Below are positions 1-9,182 of a stretch of 64,000 nt of DNA, piece after piece. Both the position numbers and the translations under genes were made by a program. Source of the DNA: Angomonas deanei (taxonomy: Eukaryota; Euglenozoa; Kinetoplastea; Trypanosomatida; Trypanosomatidae). Each line of letters begins with the position of its first letter. Within the stretch, counting starts at the first letter, position 1. The stretch lies in contig LR877153.1 in NCBI GenBank assembly GCA_903995115.1, forward strand, positions 558,001 to 622,000, in the 5' to 3' direction. The notes beneath the pieces were generated by a model. It was not told where the DNA came from. It was given only the letters and a program-made list of their open reading frames with translations, and ran no database searches.

Positions 1-1671
1 GGGTTCTGTCGCCGGCACACTCACCCCGTCGTCCGGCCTCACCCGCGCACTCTCCCAGTGTGGGTCGGAGTCCCGCCGTGCTGGTTCCCCCCCCTCCGCC
101 ACCGCCGTCCCCTCCTCCTCGCCTCCGTCCGCCAGTCGGTCTCGCATCAGAAGAAGTTGGTGACGCTGCACCTTCATGGTCTTTTTCTGTTCATGCAGCA
201 GCAGTTGCTCCACCTCCATCTGCCGCTGCTGGGCGTCTAGTTGATTTCGGTGACTGCGCAGGAGCTCATCCTGATTCTTTATTTGCTTGGTTTGCATATC
301 CAACTGCAGCCGTTGGGCGTCGATGATTTGGCGCATCGTTAGTAGTTTCTCCTCGTACGTTGCCATGCGGTGTTTCTGACTCTGCAGGAGGGCGCTCTGC
401 ACGTCGTTCTGCTCCTTGTGCTTTCGGAGTAGATTACTATACAGCTCCGCCTGCGTCCTTAGGGCAGAGAGACGACTGTACAAACTCTGAAGTTCTTCGG
501 CCTCAGGGAAGAGGGCCTTGAAGGTGTTCAACGACTGAGACTTTTTATAGCGCTCTTGAAACTCCCGCAGGCCCCAGTTTCGCTGTGTGATTTGCTTTAG
601 TTCTAAACCGATAAAGGCACGATGGGGGGAGTGGTCCTCCTCCTTCTTTCCACCTTCCTCTTCTCCCTCCGGTCGTGCCTCTTCCGGACGGGATTGGGGC
701 GTCTTCTCGTACTGAATATCAAACTCCGACGCATCGGTGGTGCTACTGTGGTTCCTGCGGTTTTCAAAAAGGAAACCCAAAGGCAGGTGGCAGTCGGCAC
801 ACTCCACACGGTAGGCGCACACGTAGTCCTTGAACCAGGGGAAGTAGGCGGACATGGTGGTGCGGGTGACCGTCATGTACGACTCTCGCACGGAGAGGTT
901 GCCGGGTCGGAGCCACTGGGTGGAGGAGGAGGGCTGTGCCGCCACGTCCAGTATTTCTTGTGGCACATCGTTCAAGTCGTTACCGCGCTGGTTCGTGCCA
1001 GAGGTGGTACCCTCACTAGTTTCATTGTCGCCTTCCGCTTTCGGCGCCGGCACCCCGATCGCGCTCCTGTCCTTGGAGGAAATTTCCAGCCCGTTCCCGA
1101 GCACCTCGGTGTTGATGCAAATAAGATCAATCCGCTTCTCCGAGGAGGAACCGTAACGCCGGATAGGGTGAAACGCATCCTCGTTGGTTCTTCGCTCATT
1201 GATGGATGGCATTGGGGCCTCCGGGATACTCTCCGCAAACTGCCGGTCGTGCTCGTGGTTGACCGCCGTACTATTTTCTTGACCGCTCGTGGCGGTGGTG
1301 GCACCCGGTGCCGTGTTGTTCCCTAGCTCCTGTCGCAGTCGCTCTTGGGTCTTTTTCTTCTGCTCCAAGATAAACTTACGGGACTCTAGAATGGACTCCA
1401 GTGCCATCAGGTGGGCGGCGGGCGGCAGGGGTACCTGCAGCAGCTCCTCCGACACATTCACGGCGGTGTCCACCCCTTCAATCAAGGAGTAACACGGGAC
1501 GGGGGTGTCGAGGTCGAGCATGAAGTCTAGATCGTAGCGGAAGGCACTGTCCGTCACCCCGCCTTCGACCGGGGTGGTGAGGATGTCGGTCTTACCGCAG
1601 ATGGGGTACTCACATCTGGAACACACAAAGTAGAGCGGTTTGGTGTCGTCAATAACGACTTCGTCGGTCAT
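1..1671 (-). CDS. Beta-tent zinc-domain protein (Mis18/Yippee/CULT-like) with C-terminal coiled coil, 3'-partial
   Basis: The frame stays open from ATG at 1671 to the window edge (about 557 residues seen), so the C-terminus is missing. Near the N-terminus is a CxxxC-type pair in CSRCEYPICGKTDI. A second pair, CADCHLPLGFLFE, lies some 290 residues later and is preceded by YFPWFKDYVCAY. Two CxxC-type knuckles with a late L/G-W/F motif are the signature of the beta-tent fold shared by Mis18 centromere factors, Yippee proteins and the CULT domain of cereblon. The W-F-x-x-Y spacing before the second knuckle looks most CULT-like. The long, low-complexity, acidic stretch between the halves is unusual. 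The last 200 residues are Q/L/E/R-rich and should form a long coiled coil. A ligand-binding or centromere role is inference; the fold call is moderately sure. Confidence 0.6.
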   Translation of the reverse strand, partial: MTDEVVIDDTKPLYFVCSRCEYPICGKTDILTTPVEGGVTDSAFRYDLDFMLDLDTPVPCYSLIEGVDTAVNVSEELLQVPLPPAAHLMALESILESRKFILEQKKKTQERLRQELGNNTAPGATTATSGQENSTAVNHEHDRQFAESIPEAPMPSINERRTNEDAFHPIRRYGSSSEKRIDLICINTEVLGNGLEISSKDRSAIGVPAPKAEGDNETSEGTTSGTNQRGNDLNDVPQEILDVAAQPSSSTQWLRPGNLSVRESYMTVTRTTMSAYFPWFKDYVCAYRVECADCHLPLGFLFENRRNHSSTTDASEFDIQYEKTPQSRPEEARPEGEEEGGKKEEDHSPHRAFIGLELKQITQRNWGLREFQERYKKSQSLNTFKALFPEAEELQSLYSRLSALRTQAELYSNLLRKHKEQNDVQSALLQSQKHRMATYEEKLLTMRQIIDAQRLQLDMQTKQIKNQDELLRSHRNQLDAQQRQMEVEQLLLHEQKKTMKVQRHQLLLMRDRLADGGEEEGTAVAEGGEPARRDSDPHWESARVRPDDGVSVPATEP

Positions 1672-1898
1672 TTTTCTTTTGGTGGAGAAACGAGATGTAA
1701 ATATCGGTAAGCTATAAATGAATAAAACACAACCGTCTCGGTGTGAAAAAAGAAAATCCTTAAAATGATGAGAAATGAATCCATATGTGAAGTAGAAGTA
1801 TTTGAAAAGTAGACAAGGAGATTCAATAACACCATAATGAAATGTTTTGTGCTCTTTTACGGTATTATACGGGGATTTTTATAAAATCTGTGCCAGGT
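1672..1898. other. Intergenic spacer
   Basis: AT-rich spacer between the stop of the CW-domain gene and the start of the beta-tent gene. I see no RNA gene or conserved motif. Confidence 0.6.
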
Positions 1899-3977
1899 TT
1901 AACCTTCATCAGGGTCGTCGCATGTCGTGTTCGGTCGCATGTTACACTGCCAGAAGGTGACGGTGGAGCCAATCTTGTGAGGGACGATACGCCACTTATC
2001 GCACACATCACACTGAACCCAGTTCACCACCTCTAAACTCACATTCTTTGGCGGTCTGCCTCTCCTCTCCACCTTCACGGGGGTATCAGACGGAAGGGAT
2101 TGTGGGGGAACGTCTTCGTCTTCTTCCTTCTTTTTCTTTTCTTTGGGTGCTTTCCGCTCTTTCTTAACGCTCTCCTTCTTCTCTTTGGGCGCCTTTCTTT
2201 CCGCTTTAGTGTCGTCCGTCTCTTGACTGGCGCTCGGTTTGGAAGGTTTCTTCTTGACAGGGGAACGGTCTGCGGAGACGGTGTTCGCCACGGCGTGGTT
2301 CCCCTGTGGGCCGTCGGACAGCAGCACCTGCCGCAGTACCTCCCCTCTCTTTTCCTGCACCGTCTTAAACGACTGAAACACATACCGCAAATGACCAGTC
2401 GCGGTCTTCTGCTTCACCGCTGCCACCAAGTCTTTCAGATACGGAAGAAACGGTTCGACAGGGGCGAGTCGCCGGAACGCCTTTTCCCGGCTTTTGTACG
2501 GCTTCGGGTTTCGCACGGATCGGGGCTCACAACTGAGCAACTTCAGAATAATTTTGTCTCGCACGTACTGCACCGTCGGTTCGTTGAAGACGCAGCTCAG
2601 CAGATCCTTTTCCTCCTCCTCCTCTTCTGTTGGAGGGGCCGCTGCCTTCTTGCCCTTTTTCTTTGGCGCCTTTCGCACTTTCATGTATTCTCGAGAAAGA
2701 GGCAACAGGTGGTCGTGCAGCCACTGCTGACGCTGGAAAGTGTAGGCGCGGCGCAGCGGGACCGGTAGTACCGGGGAGGCGAGTGCGATCTGTTCCAGCA
2801 CCCGCCCACAGTACTGTGTGGTGTACTGCACGATGCCTTCCATCTCTGTGGTGTCGCAGGTGAGGTTGGGCAGCAGCGAACAGATGAAAGGGAAGCCACC
2901 GCCCGGGAAGGGCTGTGCGAGCCGCCGGACCTTGCCGCACCACTCGCACGTGGCCCAGCAGAAGCAGCTCAGCACCGTGTCATCACTATCGTGCACCAGG
3001 ACGTACGCAGCCGCCTGCACCCACGCCTGCTGTATTTCCTTCCTACCCTCCCTGGTGTCTATCAGGGAGTCCGACGTCAGCTGGATGCTCTTACTAAGTT
3101 TGGTGGCTGCCAGCTGTGGGATGGAATTCAACGCCTTCTCAATATCCACTGGCTGATCCCCGCCCGACTTCTCGCTCCGATTCGCTAGCCGTTCATTCCG
3201 ACGGAAGTCCAGTTCCTCGGCTAAGGTTTTGTTTAACAACTCCCGGAAGGCGTCTATATTATTAAATTTGACGTCAGAGGACAGCAGCTTTTCTTCTAGT
3301 ATCGGTTTCTTGGGTGTGACCACCTTCTCCTTCCCCTCCGCCTCCTCCTCCGACGAGGTGGTGGACTCCTCCTGCTCTCGCTGGGCGAGGACGACCCCTT
3401 TATACAGTGTCTGCAGCCACTGCACCCGCAAGTCCATCAGCTGATCCACCTTCTCGCAGTAGGTCCAGCCGCAGTGAAACAGGAGGGGGTTCTGTATATA
3501 ATAGGGGCACACCTCCACCGGTGGCGGTGGCGTGCTCGCCGCGTCTCCTCCCTCCAGCTTACGCTTGGCGATAGACGCGAGCATCGCGGTGGCCTCATTT
3601 TCTTCCTCAGCCGTCTTCCCCCGTCGTCGCTTTTTAAGCTGCTCCACTTTCCCTTCTATAATTTTACTGATCCGCTCTGAATGAAACGCCGATGCGTCTC
3701 TTTCCGCGGAGATGGTCTTCTTCACGTACGGCTTCCACACCGTCTGCTGAAGTTCCTCAAAAGCCTCTAGTTGGTCGGAGGAGCTGGCGACGGGATCCTC
3801 CACCTCGGCAGGGATGTGGTCCACCACCTTCGTCGTCACCCACTGCTTACAGACCGCACACTCGAGGGTGACGGCCTCCGTGACGGAGGGGTAGCGCACT
3901 CTAAGTTTATAAAGTTCATGTGGTAAAGGGATATACCGAGGTATGGTTCCTAGTTTTTCCTCTTTTTTGGAGGACAT
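1899..3977 (-). CDS. Multi-CW zinc-finger protein (putative histone-methyl-lysine reader)
   Basis: A 692-residue protein. The C-terminal 45 residues are a textbook CW domain: WVQCDVCDKWR, then a Trp, and Cys residues in WQCNMRPNTTC. A second CW-like unit lies around residues 340-390 (CEWCGKVRRL, then FICSLLPNLTC). A third, weaker one starts at C40/C43 (LECAVCKQW), with its second Cys pair displaced to CGWTYC by a long insertion. CW domains bind methylated lysine, classically H3K4. Between the second and third units is a long Lys/Glu-rich, presumably disordered nuclear segment (about residues 530-630). The start is the first ATG, about 50 nt downstream of a pyrimidine tract and AG on the coding strand. 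A chromatin role is inferred from the domains; the enzyme complex it serves is unknown. Confidence 0.8.
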   Translation of the reverse strand: MSSKKEEKLGTIPRYIPLPHELYKLRVRYPSVTEAVTLECAVCKQWVTTKVVDHIPAEVEDPVASSSDQLEAFEELQQTVWKPYVKKTISAERDASAFHSERISKIIEGKVEQLKKRRRGKTAEEENEATAMLASIAKRKLEGGDAASTPPPPVEVCPYYIQNPLLFHCGWTYCEKVDQLMDLRVQWLQTLYKGVVLAQREQEESTTSSEEEAEGKEKVVTPKKPILEEKLLSSDVKFNNIDAFRELLNKTLAEELDFRRNERLANRSEKSGGDQPVDIEKALNSIPQLAATKLSKSIQLTSDSLIDTREGRKEIQQAWVQAAAYVLVHDSDDTVLSCFCWATCEWCGKVRRLAQPFPGGGFPFICSLLPNLTCDTTEMEGIVQYTTQYCGRVLEQIALASPVLPVPLRRAYTFQRQQWLHDHLLPLSREYMKVRKAPKKKGKKAAAPPTEEEEEEKDLLSCVFNEPTVQYVRDKIILKLLSCEPRSVRNPKPYKSREKAFRRLAPVEPFLPYLKDLVAAVKQKTATGHLRYVFQSFKTVQEKRGEVLRQVLLSDGPQGNHAVANTVSADRSPVKKKPSKPSASQETDDTKAERKAPKEKKESVKKERKAPKEKKKKEEDEDVPPQSLPSDTPVKVERRGRPPKNVSLEVVNWVQCDVCDKWRIVPHKIGSTVTFWQCNMRPNTTCDDPDEG

Positions 3978-4028
3978 GGGAATACAAATGTTGTTATTCC
4001 CCTAAATTCTATTTCTTTTTTCTTCTTC

Positions 4029-4060
4029 CTGATAAAATAATAAGAAAAGGGAGTGGGAAT
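4029..4060 (-). promoter_or_regulatory. Probable trans-splice acceptor of the CW-domain gene
   Basis: On the coding strand a C/T-rich tract (complement of 4037-4060) is followed by TTATCAG (AG = 4029-4030) about 50 nt before the ATG. This polypyrimidine-AG layout is what spliced-leader addition uses in kinetoplastids. The spliced leader itself is not in the window. Confidence 0.5.
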
Positions 4061-4330
4061 TTTTTTTTTGGATATCGGCGTCACGCTACGATTCACGAAA
4101 ATAAGATTAACGAATAGAATTTACAATACTTTCTCATTTTTTTTTTTTTGGTAATTGTTTACATATATGCTTATATTTTATGCTTGTAAATACGTTTTGA
4201 CAGACCGAACGCACTATTGTCAATATTTACTCCTTTTATAATTGTAAGTTTTTCGTATAGTCAATTTTTGTCATTTGCGCGTTAAGTCATTTTTTTTTTT
4301 TTGATATTTGTTTTGATAGGTTCCATCCGT

Positions 4331-4951
4331 CTACAGAATGGGAAGAGGAGCCATGTCGTGCTTTTGGAATTCCGTATTGATGGCCTCCACCAAGTTCTTG
4401 TACGCCTTGTCCAGTTCATCGTTGACGATGACTTGATCAAAGAAGTCGGGATTGCGCTTGACAAAGTCAAACTCCTTGGTCGCCGTGGCGAGGCGGACCC
4501 GCACCGTCTCCTCGTCATCAGCGCCACGGCCGACGATGCGCTTCTGGAGCTCCTCCAGCGGGGCGGTAATAAAGAGATAGGACGCCGTCAGTCCCTGTTT
4601 CGGGCCCGCGTCCTTCACCTTCTGTGCGCCTTGCACATCGATCTCCACTAGGCAAGTCTTTCCCTCCTCCTGAACCCGCTTGATCGCGGCGAAAGAAGTG
4701 CCATAGAAGTTGCCGTGCACCTCGCACAGCTCTAAGAATTCACCGGCGTCTCTCATCTTGATCACCGCATCCCGGTCGGAGAAGTGGTACTCCCTACCGT
4801 TCTCCTCCCCTGCACGAGGCTTGCGGGTCGTGTGGGAGACGGAGTAGGCAAAGTACTTTTCATAGTCGGCCAACAGGCGCTTCAACAGCGTACCCTTTCC
4901 TACACCGGAAGGACCGCAAATAATGATGGCGTTGAGTGCTTTCGCAGACAT
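4331..4951 (-). CDS. gmk: Guanylate kinase
   Basis: A full-length 206-residue guanylate kinase (usual length about 200). It catalyses ATP + GMP to ADP + GDP, feeding guanine nucleotide pools. The P-loop GPSGVGKGT is near residue 13, followed by the family hallmarks SHTTRKPRAGE, YHFSD for GMP binding, EFLE, GNFYGTS and CLVEIDVQGA. No insertion or targeting signal is obvious; the C-terminus (PLPIL) is not a peroxisomal/glycosomal PTS1. The first ATG gives the normal N-terminus just ahead of the beta-1/P-loop. A clear pyrimidine tract with TTTAG precedes it. The call is secure. Confidence 0.97.
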   Translation of the reverse strand: MSAKALNAIIICGPSGVGKGTLLKRLLADYEKYFAYSVSHTTRKPRAGEENGREYHFSDRDAVIKMRDAGEFLELCEVHGNFYGTSFAAIKRVQEEGKTCLVEIDVQGAQKVKDAGPKQGLTASYLFITAPLEELQKRIVGRGADDEETVRVRLATATKEFDFVKRNPDFFDQVIVNDELDKAYKNLVEAINTEFQKHDMAPLPIL

Positions 4952-4978
4952 TAAAGTAATCGTGTAGTATTGGTTAAA

Positions 4979-5008
4979 CTAAATAAAAGGATGAAGAAAA
5001 AGAAAGGA
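4979..5008 (-). promoter_or_regulatory. Probable trans-splice acceptor of guanylate kinase
   Basis: The coding strand reads a run of C/T (complement of 4981-5008) ending in TTTAG (AG = 4979-4980), about 28 nt upstream of the guanylate kinase ATG. This fits a spliced-leader acceptor; no alternative AG interrupts the tract. Confidence 0.55.
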
Positions 5009-5104
5009 TTTACCACCACCGAAATCACCAACACACATTTCTATCAAGTACCAATACAAACGATCGCAATAATAAAAAAAAAAATCATCCTGTGATAACA
5101 AATG

Positions 5105-6429
5105 TCACAACTCTTTCAGACATTCCTTAGCAGTGTCGTCCAACTTGTTTTGCATGTTCTGAATACCCTGCACCACCTTCTTAATGCTCTCCCGACACCC
5201 ACTTTGCAGCTCCTCCTGCTCCTTTTTGAGGTTCATCAGAACACGGAGAAGGTTGCACTGTGTGCGTGTCTTTGGTAAGAGTAGCTCCTCTCCGAAGGCG
5301 GTAGGGGGATACGTGGCGAGGATCTCCTCCAACTCACTGGTAACGTCTTTTTCTTTCGCGTGATAGAAGGGAAGAAAACACTCTAGCGGAATGTCCCACA
5401 CCGACAGCATTTTCCGTGGCGCGATGGCCGCTGTACCCTCCCCCCCGCCTCCCTCCGACAGACAGTCGATGGACTCCTGTATCGTCTTGCCATGGGCATA
5501 ATGGGAAGGGAGCGTACCCTTTACCGAGGGCGCATAGAGCTGTTCCCTGTAACAGGTCAATAGCTGAACAGCGGCAGAGGAGGAGCGACGGTCACGGAGG
5601 GCGTCAAAGAAGCTGTACACGGTTTCCGTTGGGTGGTAAATACGCACCGCGTCATTTCGCTCCGTCACGTGACAGAGCTCAAACGCCTTTTCACACAATT
5701 CCCCATATTCCACCACCGTCAAGTTTTTTTCTTACTTGTGTCGCTGGACCATGTCTGAATAGGGTTCACAATGGGCACTGGTACGTCGTGCTGCGAGCTC
5801 AGCAGCTGTGGCACCTGCATCGACTTCACCCGCTCCTGCAGCTGCACGGGGTAGGAGAGCTTGAGCGGCGGGACACCCAACACATCACGAAATACAATCG
5901 TAATCTCCACCGCATGGTCGGCCCAACTGACATCGTCAATAAAGTACGGTGGCTGACGCAGCACCCGGTGGGGGTGAGGGAAACTACTCGGCACCTGAAA
6001 GTGCACTTCCTTGATGGAGGCATAGAATGGGGACGGACTGTGTATCTCGTCATCGTCCTCTTCCTTCTTCTCCCCAAAGTGGTGCGCCCTGTAGTGGTAC
6101 AGCCAACGGTAGTACGAGTCTAACGAGAGGTCCGCCCCGTCCCGAATATAACACACACGGCGGTGCGTGTGTTTAAAGAGTAACTCAGCCGCGATGGCAG
6201 AACCGTCCTTGGCCTCTGCTGCGTCGTCTTTTTTGTCGTCCGCTGACTCCTCCTTCCTTCCCCTCTTTCGACTGACTGGTGGAGTACTACTCTCCGCGTC
6301 GTCCTCGCTGTGACGTTGCTCGCGGAAACAAGCCTCCTGCTCTAAAATGGTAATGGGGATGGATATACTACCAACCGCAAATGGGAACTCCACCGTCCCC
6401 GCATAAAGAATGGGTTCTTCTAAATTCAT
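5105..6429 (-). CDS. YEATS-domain protein (Yaf9/GAS41-like), one frame break
   Basis: YEATS domains read acetylated or crotonylated histone lysines in NuA4/SWR1-type complexes. The N-terminus ILYAGTVEFPFAVGS matches the opening strand of Yaf9/GAS41. It is followed by HRRVCYIRDG, KEVHFQVPSSFPHP, PPYFIDDVSWADHAVEI and a long tail. An acidic, Lys-rich insert sits between the first strands. The first frame ends at 5719 just after an A7 run on the coding strand (5724-5730). The second frame continues at once with 205 residues ending in a coiled coil, IKKVVQGIQNMQNKL, the usual end of Yaf9-type proteins. I therefore read one gene of about 441 residues with a one-base error or slip at the A7. I take ATG 6429 as the start because the domain begins right after it. 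Confidence 0.75.
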
Positions 6430-6654
6430 TTTAATTCTATTTTTATTATGGGAGGGTTTTACTAACGAGAGAGAGGAGGCGTAGTCAATATTCGATAGGT
6501 GCGCGTTGCCAGAAACTGTAACCACAACTATTGCTTTTTTTTTTTTGAAATACTTGTGTAACCATGCGGTTAACGGCAGCCACACCAACGGGACTCAAAA
6601 AAAGTAGTGTGAACAACAAAACCAAAATAAAATGAGTACCATCACTTTCTTAGA

Positions 6655-7878
6655 TTAAGGACAGTATGTATCGTAAAGCCGCTCCACGAAAGCGGCGTAG
6701 GCGTCCTGATCCTCTTTGTGCCCAACCGGCATGCACGGGTGTCTGCTGTGTTTCAGCACGAGTACCTCCACCGCGGGGATAACATGCGGCACCAGTGCGT
6801 TGCGGACGGTGTCGATAAGGACTTGGGTATTTTCATTGGGCACACGGCGGTCCCGGAGGGAGATGACAAATGCGACAGGGCAGCGTAGGTGAACGTTGTG
6901 CACGTCAAACGTGTAGCTCGCCAGCTCCTCGGCACTCCCGCGGTAGTTGCAGAAGTTGGTGAAGAACCAGTAAAGAAAGTTCGGCATCCATGAGGAAGTT
7001 TCCAACACGTGTTGCAGCGAGTCAAACGGTGCCTCCACCATCACCAGTGAGACGTAGGACGCCAGCTTGGGCGGTAACTTCATGCTAGCGTAGAAACACG
7101 TGGCGGCCCCCCGACTCACACCAAAGAGCACCAAGTGTCGCTTCTTCTTTCCCTCCTGCACTTCCTGTTCGATAAGGTGTACCGCCCGACGCACCTCCCG
7201 CTGGTACAGTTGCTGGTCTCGCACACCGCCCATGTTCGTCCTCCCTGGCTCCGAGTAGCAGAACTGCATGGGCGTGACGGAGAAGTAGAGGGAGGTGAGG
7301 ATTTCCTTTATCACGAGCAGCAGGTGAATCGGATTGGAGAGAAGGTCCCACACCTGCCGCCAGCGGTGGAGGTGCACCATCTCCTGTACTTCAGGGGAGG
7401 GGAGCAGGTTGTGCAGGAGGCGTACCCCCACACGGCAGGTCGCCCGATACAATGGGGGCGGGCTCGCCTCACCCGTGTCAAACTTATTGCTCTCATTGAC
7501 GTACTGTACCGGATCGGCAACACCGACGGGAGTGTGGTCTTGTTTTTTATCGCTCGTCATCTTTTCGTCCTCCACGGAATCCTCATACACTTTCCCCGTC
7601 CATAACGCCTTGATGGCGTAGTACAACACGGACAGCTTACTTCTGCCGTGGTTTCTATTTTTATCCTTGTCCTCCATGTACAGCGTGGGCTCCCCGTCGA
7701 TAGGGCCCTCTCCTTGCAGCTGGTACACATCGGACCAGTTATACAGTACCGTGACGCCTTCCTCTCCTACGTAGCGGGAGAGCTGGGCGCGGGAGCTCGT
7801 AATGCCAGGGAACCCGATAGAGAGAATGTTATCCCGCAGGGGCGGGTTGTTCTCGTAAGGCGTACGACGTGGGAACAT
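6655..7878 (-). CDS. Alpha/beta-hydrolase fold protein
   Basis: A 407-residue protein with an alpha/beta-hydrolase core in its second half. The nucleophile elbow GVSRGA (Ser near residue 255) follows the hydrophobic strand HLVLF. A candidate acid lies in ISLRDRRVP and a candidate base in LKHSRHPCMPVGH near the C-terminus, so the Ser-Asp-His triad looks complete. The first 150 residues contain a possible second core strand, SIGFPGI, and a low-complexity insert. The substrate (ester, lipid or peptide) cannot be told from sequence. There is no signal peptide and no clear membrane segment. The start is ATG 7878; the codon before it is TTG. Confidence 0.75.
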   Translation of the reverse strand: MFPRRTPYENNPPLRDNILSIGFPGITSSRAQLSRYVGEEGVTVLYNWSDVYQLQGEGPIDGEPTLYMEDKDKNRNHGRSKLSVLYYAIKALWTGKVYEDSVEDEKMTSDKKQDHTPVGVADPVQYVNESNKFDTGEASPPPLYRATCRVGVRLLHNLLPSPEVQEMVHLHRWRQVWDLLSNPIHLLLVIKEILTSLYFSVTPMQFCYSEPGRTNMGGVRDQQLYQREVRRAVHLIEQEVQEGKKKRHLVLFGVSRGAATCFYASMKLPPKLASYVSLVMVEAPFDSLQHVLETSSWMPNFLYWFFTNFCNYRGSAEELASYTFDVHNVHLRCPVAFVISLRDRRVPNENTQVLIDTVRNALVPHVIPAVEVLVLKHSRHPCMPVGHKEDQDAYAAFVERLYDTYCP

Positions 7879-8018
7879 CAAACGTTAAATGTGGGTATGC
7901 TTTTTTTTTTTTTTTTAAAGCTTTGTGGGGGGAAGGAAAAATGAGTAGGATACAACAAAAGACCTCGCCTTTGACATCGTTTTTTTTTTTTTTTTTGGAG
8001 CAATTGATTTTTGTTTCT

Positions 8019-9182
8019 TTACTCTTCCTCAAAGTCATCCAAGGCTGAAAGCGCATTCAATATCTTTTGCTTTTCATCCTCCTCCTTCTCGCCCTCGTCC
8101 TCGTCGCTGCTGGAGGAGATCCCCATAGGATCCTTCTTCCCCTGCTTTTCACCAGTAGTCGCCTTCTCGTTCACATCCTCACGCCAGTCGATGGCGTTGG
8201 TGTCGGACAGACCGACCGCCTCCTTCAACCGCTCCAACCGCTTCTTCTGTCGCTCCGCCGCCTCTTGCTCAATCTCCTTCAACACGGGGTCCACCTCTGC
8301 GCGAAAAGAGGTGTACGCCTCTAGCACACTCTCCACCTGACTCCTCAGCTTACTTTCCAAGGTATCGGTGAGGGTGGTCGGACAGTAGGGAATCGCATAG
8401 GACTGACGGTGCTCGACTAGCTGCCTCATCGGCCCGTACGGCACGAGGGTGGTGCTGCTCCCATAGGCGTGGAGGGTGAAGCTGCTGGCGTAGAGGGTCT
8501 CCATCTCGTTCACCTTATTGCACAGGGGGAGCAGGCGCCGCAGCCGGTCGGCCACCTCGGTGTGGGTGGCGAGGAATGTATTGTACTTCTCCTGGAGCGG
8601 TTCGAGGTTCGCTCGCTGCACGGCCAAGTCAGCCATCACCGTCTTGAGGGCGGTCTCCCGTGAGATGCGCTCCCGTGCCGCCATCACTCCCTCATTATCC
8701 TTGAGCTGCTGGTTGGCCGCCTGCAGGGTGTTCTTCAGGTGCGCGAACATGCTATTGTTAATCTTTAGCCGTCGTCGTGGGGCGGGGCCCTCCGGCGCTG
8801 GGGTATCCCCTTGCTGCTCCTTCCCCTCATCCTCCCTAACCCGCTTTTCAGCCTCTCGTGGGGCCGTCCGGGCAATCGGCTTCGCATTCACTACCGTACT
8901 CACCGATGTGCTCATTTCTCCATTTTTCAACGCTTCCAATTCACTTTCTAACGTTGTTTTCTCCGACTCCAGTCGTTGGAGCAGCCTGCTACAGGCAAGA
9001 TATCCCTTCTCGACCACAACAAATAAGGAATGAATCGCGCGATAGCGGTTTACTAGGAAGTTAAGGTGCCGCTGCAGCAGACGGCGCTGCTCGGAGCTCA
9101 GTGGGGCGGGGTAGAGGGTGTAGATGGAGGTCTCCTCCGCCGCCTCCTCCCGTGGGTCACTGGCAGCAATAAAGGTACTCAT
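8019..9182 (-). CDS. Pinin-like coiled-coil nuclear protein
   Basis: A 387-residue, highly charged protein. Around residues 137-195 it reads RRRLKINNSMFAHLKNTLQ followed by a Lys/Glu/Arg-rich helix. This resembles the pinin/SDK/memA domain, in which R-rich residues precede a 'MF..L..TLQ' helix. Pinin is an exon-junction and splicing-associated protein in other eukaryotes. The N-terminal 100 residues form a coiled coil (LLQRLESEKTTLESELEAL). The C-terminus is acidic with a Ser run (SSSSDEDEGEKEEDE). In an organism with very few introns a link to trans-splicing would be natural, but that is inference. The start is ATG 9182 (MSTFIAAS). Confidence 0.5.
   Translation of the reverse strand: MSTFIAASDPREEAAEETSIYTLYPAPLSSEQRRLLQRHLNFLVNRYRAIHSLFVVVEKGYLACSRLLQRLESEKTTLESELEALKNGEMSTSVSTVVNAKPIARTAPREAEKRVREDEGKEQQGDTPAPEGPAPRRRLKINNSMFAHLKNTLQAANQQLKDNEGVMAARERISRETALKTVMADLAVQRANLEPLQEKYNTFLATHTEVADRLRRLLPLCNKVNEMETLYASSFTLHAYGSSTTLVPYGPMRQLVEHRQSYAIPYCPTTLTDTLESKLRSQVESVLEAYTSFRAEVDPVLKEIEQEAAERQKKRLERLKEAVGLSDTNAIDWREDVNEKATTGEKQGKKDPMGISSSSDEDEGEKEEDEKQKILNALSALDDFEEE

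Noticed and set aside
622-1326. A 234-codon plus-strand open frame
   Set aside because: It lies opposite the continuous beta-tent gene, whose zinc motifs and coiled coil are clearly real.
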